Shown here piece by piece: positions 8,909 through 17,835 of a stretch of DNA of 64,000 nt. Location: assembly GCA_946481315.1 (NCBI GenBank), contig CAMLMH010000007.1:1-64000 (forward strand), in the 5' to 3' direction. Source of the DNA: an uncultured Bacteriovorax sp. (GTDB lineage: Bacteria > Bdellovibrionota > Bacteriovoracia > Bacteriovoracales > Bacteriovoracaceae). A program made the position numbers and the translations under genes. Position 1 is the stretch's first letter; every line of letters begins with the position of its first letter. Below the pieces are notes generated by a model. The model was not told where the DNA came from, did no database searches, and was given only the letters and a program-made list of their open reading frames with translations.

Positions 8909-9430
8909 TTATTTTCGTTTAAAATTTTTGGTGAAAACCACTCTTTCAATTCCAATCGGCCCCAAAACTCGATGTCTCTTGGCAATAAAATGCATTTTAT
9001 TAAATGCTGTATTTTCATGGATCATTTTCACCTCATCCGGTGAGATGCCAATTTCCATTGCGTATTCTTTTCTCTCTCCCGAAACCCCGTTATAAAGTGT
9101 ATCCAGGTAAAGGACTCCGCCTCTTTGTTCATCGAAGTTATGACTATACATCCTCACCGTCACATATTTATCTTTGCGGTGTAATACAATTCCTTTTCCG
9201 ACCAGGTCAGCAGCTTTTAATTCCTCACGGGCGACACGACGATTATCCACATAACGGTCTTTGAATAAATGCTTAATGCTCCGGCCGTCCTGATCAAGCT
9301 CGTAAACCATTTTCCCCACTTCTTTATCGATGTCATTGGTTACTTCACACAACACACGCTCTGCCGCCTGTAATGAAACAGGACAAGTTAATATAAGACC
9401 CACCACCAATACGTCGAATTTAATCCGCAC
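8909..9430 (-). CDS. Exported protein of unknown function
   Basis: The best start is GTG at 9430, six nt after an AGGGGG ribosome site; a TTG two codons upstream is too close to that site. This gives 173 aa with a Sec signal peptide ending near LQA-AER. The mature part is charged and beta-rich, with a single Cys near the N-terminus ('VLCEVTND'), and shows no catalytic motif I recognise. It is probably periplasmic or surface-exposed. It is convergent with ccsA, with the shared terminator between them. Confidence 0.75.
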   Translation of the reverse strand: MRIKFDVLVVGLILTCPVSLQAAERVLCEVTNDIDKEVGKMVYELDQDGRSIKHLFKDRYVDNRRVAREELKAADLVGKGIVLHRKDKYVTVRMYSHNFDEQRGGVLYLDTLYNGVSGERKEYAMEIGISPDEVKMIHENTAFNKMHFIAKRHRVLGPIGIERVVFTKNFKRK

Positions 9431-9498
9431 AAACAACCCCCTAACAAAAATTTGTTAAGAGGCGGATCGGCAAAATTTTCCCCAAACGTAATACTTAA

Positions 9499-10779
9499 TT
9501 AAAAAAGATGTTTTAGCTGATCGACGTACTCGGGCTTTTTCATCCCTACCAAAACATAATCAAAGCCATAATCAAGGTAAGTCTCTATCGCCATAACGGA
9601 GAAAGGAATCTCTTCGTTTAGAGGCAATAATCCCACTTCCTGGGCCTGTTTGCGAAAGACTGAAGCTTTGGTGCTTAAATGCTTGCGGCTGTATAATTCG
9701 GCCCATTCATAAAGCGAAAAAAATGGTTTTGACTCTTCCGGGCTTAAACCACCGTTGCCCCATAATCGGGCAATAAAAGGAAAGAAGTGTCCGTGGAATA
9801 CCTGATCAACGGCATCGGGTGTAGGGAGACTCTTCCAGATCTCCGTGAATTGTTTGATCATAGCAATATCATCAAAGTCGGCACTTTCAGAAAGACCGTC
9901 GTTATCCTCTCGAATCTGTTCGTCCCAGCGCTGGCGCAAAAGACCCATGCATTCTGCAAATTTTTTTTCCGCGGCCGTCTCATCCAGACGCTCAATGCTT
10001 TTTTCATAAGTGGCCAGTCTTACCAGTTGGTTACCGGAAAAAGCATTCAAAGGACGATTAATCATGGTCGTTAGTTCATAATGCTGGCAAAGTTCGAGCA
10101 GGCTTTCTTCTCCGTACTCTCCCAGTTTCTCCAGAGCGTTGATTTCCAGAAGATTAAAAGGAAACTGAACAACTTTAAAATGGGTGGCCCCGATTTCCAC
10201 GGCAGCGGCCACAACTTTTTTGAGATCAGTCACTTCAGGGTCAGAAGGAGGCAGAATAAAATTATTGGAGCTGATTCCATAATTCTTTATCCGGCCGGCC
10301 TGCACTTCTGTTTCAAGATAAATGAAGGCCTTCTGAATTCGCTCGTAATATTCCTCCTGAGAAGCTCCTTCCGATTTGAAATAGTACTCCGGGTTATGCA
10401 GTAAAAAAGTTTCAATTTGCTTTTTGCCTAATCTCTCCAGACTTTGATCCAGCTGCGCTCTCAAAAAATCAGGATGAATAGAATGCTTCATCTGATCAGA
10501 AATAACCACTACATCTTCCCGTGCCTTACCTTCGGCATTGAGTTTTTCCAGAAGCTGCAGATTATTCCCCTGGATATAACCGGCCTTGGTTACTATTTGC
10601 GGATTAAATTCAGGATGCTCCCGAAGAATCTCTCCTATCAGTAACTCTGATTCTCCGTTAGTGTAATTGGCGGAAGTATCAATTAAGCTGCAACCATTTT
10701 GCAGGGCCAGCAACAGAGCTTTTTTATGTTCCGCTGAACGAATGCTGATGCGATAAGCACCAAAGGCAACTTTTCCCAT
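9499..10779 (-). CDS. Aldo/keto reductase-family protein with C-terminal extension
   Basis: The start is ATG at 10779, seven nt after AAGGA; the reading frame stays open upstream into the protease gene, but that extension is not needed. The 426-aa protein shows the AKR barrel: the tetrad Asp34 ('LIDTSANY'), Tyr39, Lys65 ('IVTKAGY') and His128 ('FLLHNPEYY'). 'GISSNNF' and a C-terminal 'VLVGMKKPEYVDQL' (NADP-phosphate region of the AKR11/12 type) follow. About 100 extra residues (about 240-370) interrupt the barrel. It should reduce a carbonyl or act on a sugar ring with NADPH; the substrate is unknown. Confidence 0.85.
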   Translation of the reverse strand: MGKVAFGAYRISIRSAEHKKALLLALQNGCSLIDTSANYTNGESELLIGEILREHPEFNPQIVTKAGYIQGNNLQLLEKLNAEGKAREDVVVISDQMKHSIHPDFLRAQLDQSLERLGKKQIETFLLHNPEYYFKSEGASQEEYYERIQKAFIYLETEVQAGRIKNYGISSNNFILPPSDPEVTDLKKVVAAAVEIGATHFKVVQFPFNLLEINALEKLGEYGEESLLELCQHYELTTMINRPLNAFSGNQLVRLATYEKSIERLDETAAEKKFAECMGLLRQRWDEQIREDNDGLSESADFDDIAMIKQFTEIWKSLPTPDAVDQVFHGHFFPFIARLWGNGGLSPEESKPFFSLYEWAELYSRKHLSTKASVFRKQAQEVGLLPLNEEIPFSVMAIETYLDYGFDYVLVGMKKPEYVDQLKHLF

Positions 10780-10807
10780 GACAATTTCCTTGAAAGAAAA
10801 AAATAAT

Positions 10808-11680
10808 TTATTGTGGCAAGAAAGGCAGAACCTGATTAATTCGGGTGACACCTTCCCCTTTTGGGGATTCATCAGCAGATGAATTATGCTCCATGAAACG
10901 ATAACACTGTTTCGTTTCATCGAGAAGGAAATCTTCCGCGCCATTGACCAGAATGCCTTCTACTTTTAAGGTGCGAGCATTGATGACAGGAGAGCCGGAA
11001 TTACCGCTGAATGAATCCAGCGGAGCTTTGAAAGAGGACGTTTCACTTATATCAGAGGGTTTAACTTTCTGGGAAAACTTAAGAGCTGAACCTAACGGAT
11101 GACCTAACATAAAGACTTCATCATCTCCGCGAAGTTCACCTTTAGTTCTAAGCTGCAGTGGACTGCGATTGGTTTTTCTTTGCAGACGAATCAGAGCAAA
11201 ATCCCCTTCTCCTTCACCCGCATGTTTTAGGACTTCACTACACTGATAAATATCCTGGCCGGAAACTTTGAAGTGATTATTGCGCTCTTTTTCCAGTGTG
11301 ATATCAAAAACGACCGATTGATCCCGGCAGTCAGCAGTGGGAAAACAATGTCCGGCAGATATCATCACATCAGGGGCAACAAGAAAAGCTGTGCAGCCAT
11401 TCACGGTAAGTTGCTGACTGAATTTCACATCACTGCAAACATTCAGGTTTTGCTGCATTGAAACGGCTTCGATCGTCGAATAAAAAAATTTTCTTTTGAT
11501 AAATTCAGAAGAGACCACCATGCCTACGGACCTGGTCATTGACTTTATTTTTTTATCCTTTATTTCTTCCGATTCAAGACGGTCATCAAGTCCATAGATA
11601 GCATCCAGTCCCGCTGTATCAAGAGCATGTGCAGCTTTAAAAAAGAGAGCTAAAATAAAAAAAAGGATCTGGATTTTCAT
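10808..11680 (-). CDS. Secreted trypsin-like (S1/V8-type) serine protease, copy 1
   Basis: The 290-aa protein has a signal peptide (1-19, AHA-LD), a 60-residue pro-like segment and a chymotrypsin-fold domain. The triad reads His111 ('SAGHC'), Asp160 ('GDFALIRL') and Ser228 ('SGNSGSPV'). Cys82/Cys96, Cys112/Cys118 and Cys147 suggest disulfides. The active-site GNSGSP is the bacterial V8/Glu-endopeptidase style, not trypsin GDSGGP. The shared 'AIYGLDDR' motif after the signal peptide also occurs in the neighbouring copy. Probably periplasmic or extracellular. Confidence 0.9.
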   Translation of the reverse strand: MKIQILFFILALFFKAAHALDTAGLDAIYGLDDRLESEEIKDKKIKSMTRSVGMVVSSEFIKRKFFYSTIEAVSMQQNLNVCSDVKFSQQLTVNGCTAFLVAPDVMISAGHCFPTADCRDQSVVFDITLEKERNNHFKVSGQDIYQCSEVLKHAGEGEGDFALIRLQRKTNRSPLQLRTKGELRGDDEVFMLGHPLGSALKFSQKVKPSDISETSSFKAPLDSFSGNSGSPVINARTLKVEGILVNGAEDFLLDETKQCYRFMEHNSSADESPKGEGVTRINQVLPFLPQ

Positions 11681-11762
11681 TCTCCAGATCCTAACATTTC
11701 CCTCTATTCGCAGGGAACTTTCGCTTAATCTTTGTAAAATTTACAGTGATTATTCATTAGTT

Positions 11763-12629
11763 TTACTTCATTAAGGCCTTGATATTCGTTATGCGGGTTA
11801 CGTCTTCTCCCCGACATTCATTCATTGCACAGACCTTAGGTCGAGAGCAGTTCATCACCGGATCCTGCACATAATCTCTTTCTCCTCTCACCAAAATACC
11901 TTCTACTGTCCCAGACTGAGCATCAAAAACTGCAGATCCTGAGTTCCCTCCAAAAGTATCAAGAGTTGTCTGGAAAAAGACTTTATTCCCGTTAGAACGT
12001 ACGGTTGCTCCGTCGGAAATCTTAGTGGGTAATCCGGATGGATGTCCAATAACCAAAACAGAAGTATTGTTGGCAATTTTACCTTTCGTTCTAAATTTTA
12101 ATGGGGCTCTCCCCGTCACTTTGCGATCCAATTTAACCAATGCATAGTCATCTTCTGTTGTATTATCCAGTTTGCGGGAAACAATGGCCGTGCATTTATA
12201 AACATCGTTTTTGGAAACTGTATATTCATTTTTTTCTGCTTGATCGTTGGAAAATCCAAAGACCCAAGAATAACGATTGCAATCACTCAGGGTTTCAATA
12301 CAATGCCCGGCCGTCACTAATAACTGGTCACCGACCAAAAATCCCGAACAATTGGCTGCCGTTAATTGTTTAGCAAAACGGGCATCGGGACAGATTCCGT
12401 CATCCATTAAAGTAGTTCCGGTAATTTTATAAGACTCGCCTTGTTCTTCCAGAGAGTAACTTGAAATCATCGCAGCTGTGGAACTTGAGAGTTGTTTATA
12501 AAGTGGATTTGGAGATTGGAAAACGTCGCGGCGATCATCTTCACCATAGATTACTTTTTCGATAGGGGTCATTGCCGACAGAGCAGCAAACGAACTTATT
12601 ATTAATACACATCCGATGATTTTTTTCAT
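11763..12629 (-). CDS. Secreted trypsin-like (S1/V8-type) serine protease, copy 2
   Basis: The start is ATG at 12629, six nt after GGAGGG; an upstream extension lacks such a site. The 288-aa protein has a signal peptide and the 'VIYGEDDRRDVF' pro-segment motif. The triad is His109 ('TAGHC'), Asp161 ('EDDYALVKL') and Ser230 ('FGGNSGSAV'). It is clearly a paralogue of the downstream gene at 10808-11680: same domain order, cysteine spacing and the 'LKFRTKG' and 'GHPSG' blocks. The two lie 82 bp apart, a tandem duplication that has diverged. Probably secreted. Confidence 0.9.
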   Translation of the reverse strand: MKKIIGCVLIISSFAALSAMTPIEKVIYGEDDRRDVFQSPNPLYKQLSSSTAAMISSYSLEEQGESYKITGTTLMDDGICPDARFAKQLTAANCSGFLVGDQLLVTAGHCIETLSDCNRYSWVFGFSNDQAEKNEYTVSKNDVYKCTAIVSRKLDNTTEDDYALVKLDRKVTGRAPLKFRTKGKIANNTSVLVIGHPSGLPTKISDGATVRSNGNKVFFQTTLDTFGGNSGSAVFDAQSGTVEGILVRGERDYVQDPVMNCSRPKVCAMNECRGEDVTRITNIKALMK

Positions 12630-12723
12630 GAGGTCCCTCCTTAGAACACGTTCTTTAATGATCACCGAATTCGTTATAGAAGGGAAATGAATTAAGCGTA
12701 AGTGCAAAGCAGGACAAAAAAAA

Positions 12724-12741
12724 AGCGGCCGGAAGGCCGCT
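12724..12741 (-). terminator. Rho-independent terminator of the 12759-14009 gene
   Basis: On the minus strand AGCGGCC-TTCC-GGCCGCT forms a 7-bp GC-rich stem followed directly by eight T residues. It lies 17 bp past the stop codon of the upstream gene. Confidence 0.93.
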
Positions 12742-12758
12742 TCTATAAGGAAAAAAAA

Positions 12759-14009
12759 TTAGTGCATCACAAGTGTATCAAAAGGATTCAGGTATTGTTT
12801 CTTAATCTGAGTCATACCATGTTCTTCCCCCATCGATTCAAAGAAGCCATACAACGCCCCTTCAGTAAGTCTTTGCTGATAGTAAAAAGACTTAATAAAA
12901 TTACTGGCAGTATCTTTAAAGATCGCTCCCATTGGAACAAAGCTCAGACCTAATTGAGCAAGAGTTAACATAACTCTCTTTCTGGCAATTTGAGTCGGAC
13001 GATCGTAATTATATGCGATGGCCGGACGCTTTTGGAACATGCTTTCATAATCAAAAAGGTTTACGATGACTTTTTCATTATTAAAAGTGACACGTTGAAA
13101 AGCATAGTTTAATCGATCATTCACTTCAGTATAAATACTGCCCGCAGCTCTGAGGCGTGCAGTTGCATTACGGAAGTTTAGATAAAAATTGTTAACTCCA
13201 TACTTCGTCCAGTTTCCTTTGGCAGCGTTTGATTCCCAGAACGCATACCATGGAATGCGGGATTCATAAATTGATGACCAGAGCATATTCACTTCATCAT
13301 GAGTTAAACCAAGTTCTTTAGCATCGAAATTTTCCAGATAATGTAAAAGCATATTCTGGTGAAAGTTTCTGCGTTCAGTGATTAGTTTTTCCACCTGAAC
13401 AATGACGTAGGAAGCAGTGTTAAGCATCGGGATATTGGAGAGACGTTTGCGGGCAAAATCAAGTCCCCAGCTCACAACCTGATAAGTCACGTTTCTTTTA
13501 TAAAAAAATGTTGGATCATTCACATTAGCAAGAATTGTCGGATCAAGCATAAGGATAGCGCTGGTCATTTTTCCTTCATATTTGGTTACAACTTCGTTGA
13601 AGACGGGATTAGCAAAAATTCCATCTACATTTACTACCGCGAGCTTCTTTAAAGACTCAACCACGACCTCAACATTATTGTCATACTGAGTTGAGTTCAT
13701 GCCTGCTTTTTCCATCATCATTTCACGATCTTCATTCAGCAAGGCCTTTACTTCAGATTCATATTCTCCAGAAGCCAGGTTTTGGGCCATTAAGGCCTGT
13801 TCCTGAGTCAGCTGTGATTTGATCATCTGAATATAAGGAGCAACTGAAAACTTCACAGGCATTGTCCTGTCGCGGACACCTATCAATTTACCTTCTGGTG
13901 AACGAATGACTTGGAAACGCTTAAAAAAAGCATCTGCTGATTTTGCATGAGCAGCTGTAGAGAGCGTGAAGGTCAGGGCCATCACCAACAGCAATTGGAT
14001 TGATCTCAT
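12759..14009 (-). CDS. Exported protein of unknown function, 416 aa
   Basis: The start ATG at 14009 follows AAGGAGGAAAT. The signal peptide ends near AHA-KSADAFF. The mature protein is largely helical, rich in Asn, Tyr and Phe, with no cysteines in an enzyme-like arrangement and no recognisable catalytic motif. A Trp-rich stretch ('WYAFWESNAAKGNWTKYGVNN') sits at about residues 252-272. No membrane span apart from the signal is evident, although 'LTLAQLGLSFVPMGAIF' near residue 355 is moderately hydrophobic. Probably a lineage-specific periplasmic or outer-membrane-associated protein. The transcription unit is single-gene with its own terminator. Confidence 0.78.
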   Translation of the reverse strand: MRSIQLLLVMALTFTLSTAAHAKSADAFFKRFQVIRSPEGKLIGVRDRTMPVKFSVAPYIQMIKSQLTQEQALMAQNLASGEYESEVKALLNEDREMMMEKAGMNSTQYDNNVEVVVESLKKLAVVNVDGIFANPVFNEVVTKYEGKMTSAILMLDPTILANVNDPTFFYKRNVTYQVVSWGLDFARKRLSNIPMLNTASYVIVQVEKLITERRNFHQNMLLHYLENFDAKELGLTHDEVNMLWSSIYESRIPWYAFWESNAAKGNWTKYGVNNFYLNFRNATARLRAAGSIYTEVNDRLNYAFQRVTFNNEKVIVNLFDYESMFQKRPAIAYNYDRPTQIARKRVMLTLAQLGLSFVPMGAIFKDTASNFIKSFYYQQRLTEGALYGFFESMGEEHGMTQIKKQYLNPFDTLVMH

Positions 14010-14121
14010 ATTTCCTCCTTGAAACAATCAATCTAAAGTATAAAACTCAATCGACTTAAAAAGTTGGATGTAAGGAAATATGATTTTGAACAAGAGTGAA
14101 AAAGTCGGGATTTAAATGAGA

Positions 14122-14550
14122 TCAGATTTCAAAATCGTCATAGGTCTGGCCGAATTGTTCATCATATTCTTTGGAAAAAAACCTGCGGGAAAAATACTGT
14201 CCGGCGCGTATCGTGCGAATGAAATCGTATTCTTCCAGTTTGCGAAGTGCAGAATAGACGTCTTCAATTCCGACACCCAGCTTTTTGGCCATCTCTGTAT
14301 GCGACATCATCTGGGATATACCGTGGGAGCGATGCAGGTTGGGATAACACCACACGCGACGATAAATATACATGAGCACCAGAATTTCAATGCGGTTGAG
14401 TTTATAATCAACAACTATTTTATCAAAAAAAAGATCGGGAATTTCAGAGCTGGTAGAGACGAGTTGTTGCTCGGCTCCGCTATTGTCGTGGGAGTCTTCA
14501 GATTTAGTGCGCGTTCGATGTTCAGTCAGGATAGATCTTAAATCAACCAT
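14122..14550 (-). CDS. Winged-helix DNA-binding protein
   Basis: The 142-aa protein has a polar, probably disordered N-terminus (1-38). A winged-helix domain follows: 'LNRIEILVLMYIYRRVW' (helix 1), 'HTEMAKKLGVGIEDVYSALRKLEEYDFI' (helix-turn-helix and recognition helix) and a wing 'RTIRAGQYFSRRFF'. This is the pattern of plasmid-replication-type and MarR-like helix-turn-helix domains. The ribosome site AAAGGAAGAG lies about 7 nt before ATG. The opposite strand is also open over nearly the same span, but the helix-turn-helix pattern and ribosome site favour this frame. Its target genes are unknown. Confidence 0.75.
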   Translation of the reverse strand: MVDLRSILTEHRTRTKSEDSHDNSGAEQQLVSTSSEIPDLFFDKIVVDYKLNRIEILVLMYIYRRVWCYPNLHRSHGISQMMSHTEMAKKLGVGIEDVYSALRKLEEYDFIRTIRAGQYFSRRFFSKEYDEQFGQTYDDFEI

Positions 14551-14664
14551 GATGAATCTCTTCCTTTAAAACGGCCCACCTTGGCCCGCTTAATTAAAGT
14601 GTAGCACAAAACTAAATTGAAAACTACTACCCCCTATTTTGCCCGACCTTTTCCCTCTACTATC

Positions 14665-15195
14665 TCAGCACAGAGGTCGTCCCATAAACAGCAACTGCAT
14701 TTCTTTAAAAGATCTCACAACCTGGTGATTAAACCCCAGACGTGAATAAAAAGTGATGTTTTGAGCACCCGGTGAAGTGACGAGGTGAACGCCGCGAATT
14801 CCTTTTTTATCAAGCTCTTCGATATAGGCCTGCATAAGATGACTTCCTAGTCCGCGGCCCCGGCAGTCCTGATGAAAATTAATATGCAGATGCGCAGGAA
14901 ATTCATCAAAAAGGTCATTAAAAACACAATAACCCGGAACTTCCAGAAACGATCCGGCCGTTTTGGAATCAAGACATCCACTCAGATAGCCCAGCAACTT
15001 TTCCCCTTCCAGCATGAGGTAAAAAGTCTGGGGAAATCGCTCAGCATAATCGCCACACCATCGTTTAAAAAAAGCAGATTTTCTCTCCGGTGAAGAAAAT
15101 TCTTTAAGAGAGGAGGCTTCAAAGAAGATCGACTCTATTTGCCGGTAAACAGAAGATTCAGATGAAAATTGATTCAGCGTTTTAATATTTATCAT
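14665..15195 (-). CDS. GNAT-family N-acetyltransferase
   Basis: The 176-aa protein has a full GNAT layout: an N-terminal helical half, a beta strand 'HLHINFHQDCRGRGLGSHLM' with the acetyl-CoA pyrophosphate loop R-G-R-G-L-G, then the 'GVHLVTSPGAQNITFYSRLGF' block with the Asn/Tyr catalytic positions. The arrangement resembles the acetyltransferase domain found fused to bacterial and human O-GlcNAcases. Substrate unknown. It overlaps the upstream gene by 4 nt (ATGA) and is the last gene of the lysR-nucleotidyltransferase-GNAT operon. Confidence 0.88.
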   Translation of the reverse strand: MINIKTLNQFSSESSVYRQIESIFFEASSLKEFSSPERKSAFFKRWCGDYAERFPQTFYLMLEGEKLLGYLSGCLDSKTAGSFLEVPGYCVFNDLFDEFPAHLHINFHQDCRGRGLGSHLMQAYIEELDKKGIRGVHLVTSPGAQNITFYSRLGFNHQVVRSFKEMQLLFMGRPLC

Positions 15196-16370
15196 ACATT
15201 CATTATCTGTTGCAGCAGCTTATGGTACTTTATCAATGAGCGGGACTCCGGCGAAGCCTGGGCCATGTGCTGCTGATCAACCGGAGGCAAGTCCGAAGAA
15301 AGTAGTTCTTCCCAGCCAAAGCAACATGTTTCAAATGGCAGCAGATACACATAATCTTTTTTCTCAAAAAGATTTTTTATTTCTCTCAGGATTTCTTTAT
15401 TATTTTCTAAATTCTGCCCCGCTATTTTCTTTAGTTCAGTATTATCCAGATTTTTTAGAGTTTTAAGTGATGCTAGAAAAGACATCAGTTCCCTGCTCTT
15501 TTTTTCCGAATGATTCACAATGCGCGCTAAGTTGAGACCAGCAACAGAATTTTTCATTATGCTGTAGCTAATAACTTGATCCAGTGTTTTCAATTCATCC
15601 GGATATTTCAGTTGAAAAAAACACTCCAGGTCAGGTGCTGTTTTAATTTTGCTTATTTCAATCAACTGTCCAAGGCGATTGAGGAAGCGGGCACCCTGTC
15701 CGGATTTTTCAATTTCTCTTTTAAAATGATAAAGGGAGAAATGTTGAAGATTAAAATAACTAAGCAGCTCCAGAGTATCAGGATGAATGCTGAATCCACT
15801 GAATCTGCATTCGAACCTGACAATGCGAAACAGACGGACATGATCATGAATAAAAGATTCATCTACATGGCGCAGATATTTCTTCTGGAGATCATCTCGA
15901 CCATTGAAAGGGTCAATTACCTTCTCTTCCCCATTTGTGAAATCCATCTCCATACCTATAGCATTAATAGTTATATCGCGACGTTTGAAGGATTCTGCAT
16001 AAACGAGATTAGGACTCAGTTTAGCTGTAAAATGATGATGAGTAATATTCCCCGGGAGATTCCGCTCTAACCGAGGAGATGAAAACTCAAGATCGTGGCC
16101 AACTAAGTTCACCCTGGTAATAAGATAAGGCAACTCTTCTGCCTGAGCATTCATTGTACGCAAAGATTTTCTAAGTAAAGTCACTTGTTTTTCCCAGTCT
16201 TCCGGGGATAAATGACTTTTATATCGAATCTCAAAATCAAGATCAGGTGTCAGCTGAGAAGTCATGAAGTAATCACGTACAGCACCACCGACCAGACAAA
16301 GCCTGAACCCCAGAGCTTCGACCCGGACAAGAAATGCTTTTATCTCATCAGGCAACAATTCAAGAATCAT
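15192..16370 (-). CDS. tRNA nucleotidyltransferase/poly(A) polymerase-family protein
   Basis: The 392-aa protein carries the class II polymerase-beta head: 'LCLVGGAVRDYFM' (G-G-x-V-R-D), 'TPDLDFEIRY' (D-x-D metal ligands) and the neck signatures 'RRDITINAIGME', 'IDPFNGRDDL' and 'DHVRLFRIVRF'. These belong to CCA-adding enzymes and poly(A) polymerases. The usual C-terminal HD phosphohydrolase domain is not visible. It may add CCA (or A) to tRNA 3' ends; which nucleotide cannot be told by eye. It overlaps both neighbours by 4 nt, so the three-gene operon is tightly coupled. Confidence 0.85.
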   Translation of the reverse strand: MILELLPDEIKAFLVRVEALGFRLCLVGGAVRDYFMTSQLTPDLDFEIRYKSHLSPEDWEKQVTLLRKSLRTMNAQAEELPYLITRVNLVGHDLEFSSPRLERNLPGNITHHHFTAKLSPNLVYAESFKRRDITINAIGMEMDFTNGEEKVIDPFNGRDDLQKKYLRHVDESFIHDHVRLFRIVRFECRFSGFSIHPDTLELLSYFNLQHFSLYHFKREIEKSGQGARFLNRLGQLIEISKIKTAPDLECFFQLKYPDELKTLDQVISYSIMKNSVAGLNLARIVNHSEKKSRELMSFLASLKTLKNLDNTELKKIAGQNLENNKEILREIKNLFEKKDYVYLLPFETCCFGWEELLSSDLPPVDQQHMAQASPESRSLIKYHKLLQQIMNV

Positions 16371-17272
16371 ATATTAAAGCTGTCCCGGTGGGAAAGAAGA
16401 CGATCCAGAGTTTTCTTTATCCTGATCAGATTTTCAGATTCTTTATGATAGACAATAAAAAGTTTTCCTGATGGGACTTCATAATCTTTCCCCAGAGTAA
16501 GAATCTTGTCTTTGAAGTAAGAGCGATTCAGAACGTGATTTGGAACCACTGCAACCCCTAACCCAAGATGCACGGCCTGTAACATATGTCCATGAGAGTT
16601 AACTGCAAAACGCACGTTTAATTTTTTAGGAGTACTGCTAAATTTCGAGCGGCACCACTTCATAAAGAGGTGATCATTTTGTTCAAACAAAATGGTAGGA
16701 ATTTTTTCCAGTGCAGCAAGACTTAGTTTTTTATTTTCAAATTCTCCTTTCATACCAATCGGGATAACGAGCGTTGATTTTTCTTCCAGAAAGAATTCAC
16801 GCTCACCACTGGCAGGTAAATCATCCTCGGGCATTATTAAAATATCGAGCTTATTGAGTTCAAAATCAGTCAGTAGGTCTTCTTGGTGTCCCATGCGAAC
16901 ATGTAGCTGTAGTTGAGGATTTTCCCGGGCAAAATCGACGATTTCCCGCGCCAGCCAGGTTTTACCGATACCAGTTAAAGTTCCGATACGAACCTTGCCG
17001 CTCATCTCATCTTTTTCTTCGCGCAAATGATCCAGTGTTTCTTCCAGCTGGGAAAGAAACTGCTGACCTAATAGATATAATCTTTCTCCTTCAGGGGTCA
17101 GGACTACAAATTTTCCAGAACGTTTAAAAATTTTAACTTCTAATTTGGATTCCAGATTTTTAATACTTTGTGAAATGGCAGATTGGGTGACACCCAGTTG
17201 TTCGGCGGCCTTGGAAAAACTTCTGGCATTGGCCACGGCCACTAATGTCTGCAGCTGAGATGTTTCAATCAT
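16367..17272 (-). CDS. LysR-family transcriptional regulator
   Basis: The 301-aa protein has the LysR N-terminal winged helix: 'LQTLVAVANARSFSKAAEQL' and 'GVTQSAISQSIKNLESKLEV', followed by 'KIFKRSGK' and the usual linker helix. A periplasmic-binding-protein-like effector domain spans about residues 90-295. It is the first gene of an operon with the nucleotidyltransferase and GNAT genes. No divergent partner is close by, which is unusual for LysR genes, so its regulon may lie in its own operon or elsewhere. Effector unknown. Confidence 0.93.
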   Translation of the reverse strand: MIETSQLQTLVAVANARSFSKAAEQLGVTQSAISQSIKNLESKLEVKIFKRSGKFVVLTPEGERLYLLGQQFLSQLEETLDHLREEKDEMSGKVRIGTLTGIGKTWLAREIVDFARENPQLQLHVRMGHQEDLLTDFELNKLDILIMPEDDLPASGEREFFLEEKSTLVIPIGMKGEFENKKLSLAALEKIPTILFEQNDHLFMKWCRSKFSSTPKKLNVRFAVNSHGHMLQAVHLGLGVAVVPNHVLNRSYFKDKILTLGKDYEVPSGKLFIVYHKESENLIRIKKTLDRLLSHRDSFNI

Positions 17273-17354
17273 ATGGTCCCCGACTCTGTTTATAGTTTCT
17301 AATTTAACATAAACCCAATCGTGAACCTAAGACTTTTATAGCCTATCAATTTAA

Positions 17355-17834
17355 TCAGAAATTGGCGGCAGCTTCCGAAATGGCATATTGAATATCTTCA
17401 TAGACATCAAAATCTTTTGCATCATACCCCAGAAATAAATCTGAAGCTTCGATCGGAGCTACAAGCATATCCTGCAAATCGACAAGGTTTAGGCTGAAGA
17501 GTTCTTCCGGAGTGGCCCGCGAATTTTTTTTCATGCTAAAGAAAACCAATTCGTGTTCATCACCATGAAGCAGGACGGCCCCCACATACTCGGCAGCCGA
17601 AGCTTTCCCCAGTATTTTTTCTGACAAATCGAGGGCCTTTAAAACCTTAACTATTGTTCCGTCGTTTTTAGCAACGACAACTTCGTTTGGTTCTTCGTAC
17701 TCCGGTAAATGGCGGGCGATTCTCTCCATACATTGTTGAGCGTTTTTAAGATTCGTGACTCTACAGAAAGGTTTAACTTCAGCTGTAGCATTCAATGCAT
17801 AAGCAGCAAGTAAGAGTGCGATCATTTTTTTCAT
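17355..17834 (-). CDS. Small exported protein of unknown function (second of a coupled pair)
   Basis: The chosen start is ATG at 17834, seven nt after GGGGAG, giving 159 aa that begin MKKMIALLLAAYALNATA, a clean signal peptide. The frame is open much further upstream, but that part only shadows the previous gene. The mature protein has two N-terminal cysteines ('FCRVTNLKNAQQCMERIA') and an acidic C-terminal half. Its start lies one base after the stop of the upstream secreted gene, so the two are translationally coupled. Function unknown. Confidence 0.75.
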   Translation of the reverse strand: MKKMIALLLAAYALNATAEVKPFCRVTNLKNAQQCMERIARHLPEYEEPNEVVVAKNDGTIVKVLKALDLSEKILGKASAAEYVGAVLLHGDEHELVFFSMKKNSRATPEELFSLNLVDLQDMLVAPIEASDLFLGYDAKDFDVYEDIQYAISEAAANF

Positions 17835-17835
17835 C

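Noticed and set aside
10780..10944. Upstream extension of the aldo/keto reductase frame
   Set aside because: It overlaps the protease gene, has no ribosome site, and the AAGGA site sits correctly before the ATG at 10779.
14116..14541. A 141-aa open frame on the plus strand opposite the winged-helix gene
   Set aside because: It mirrors the minus-strand gene almost exactly, has no ribosome site and no sensible domain, whereas the minus frame has a clear helix-turn-helix and a ribosome site.
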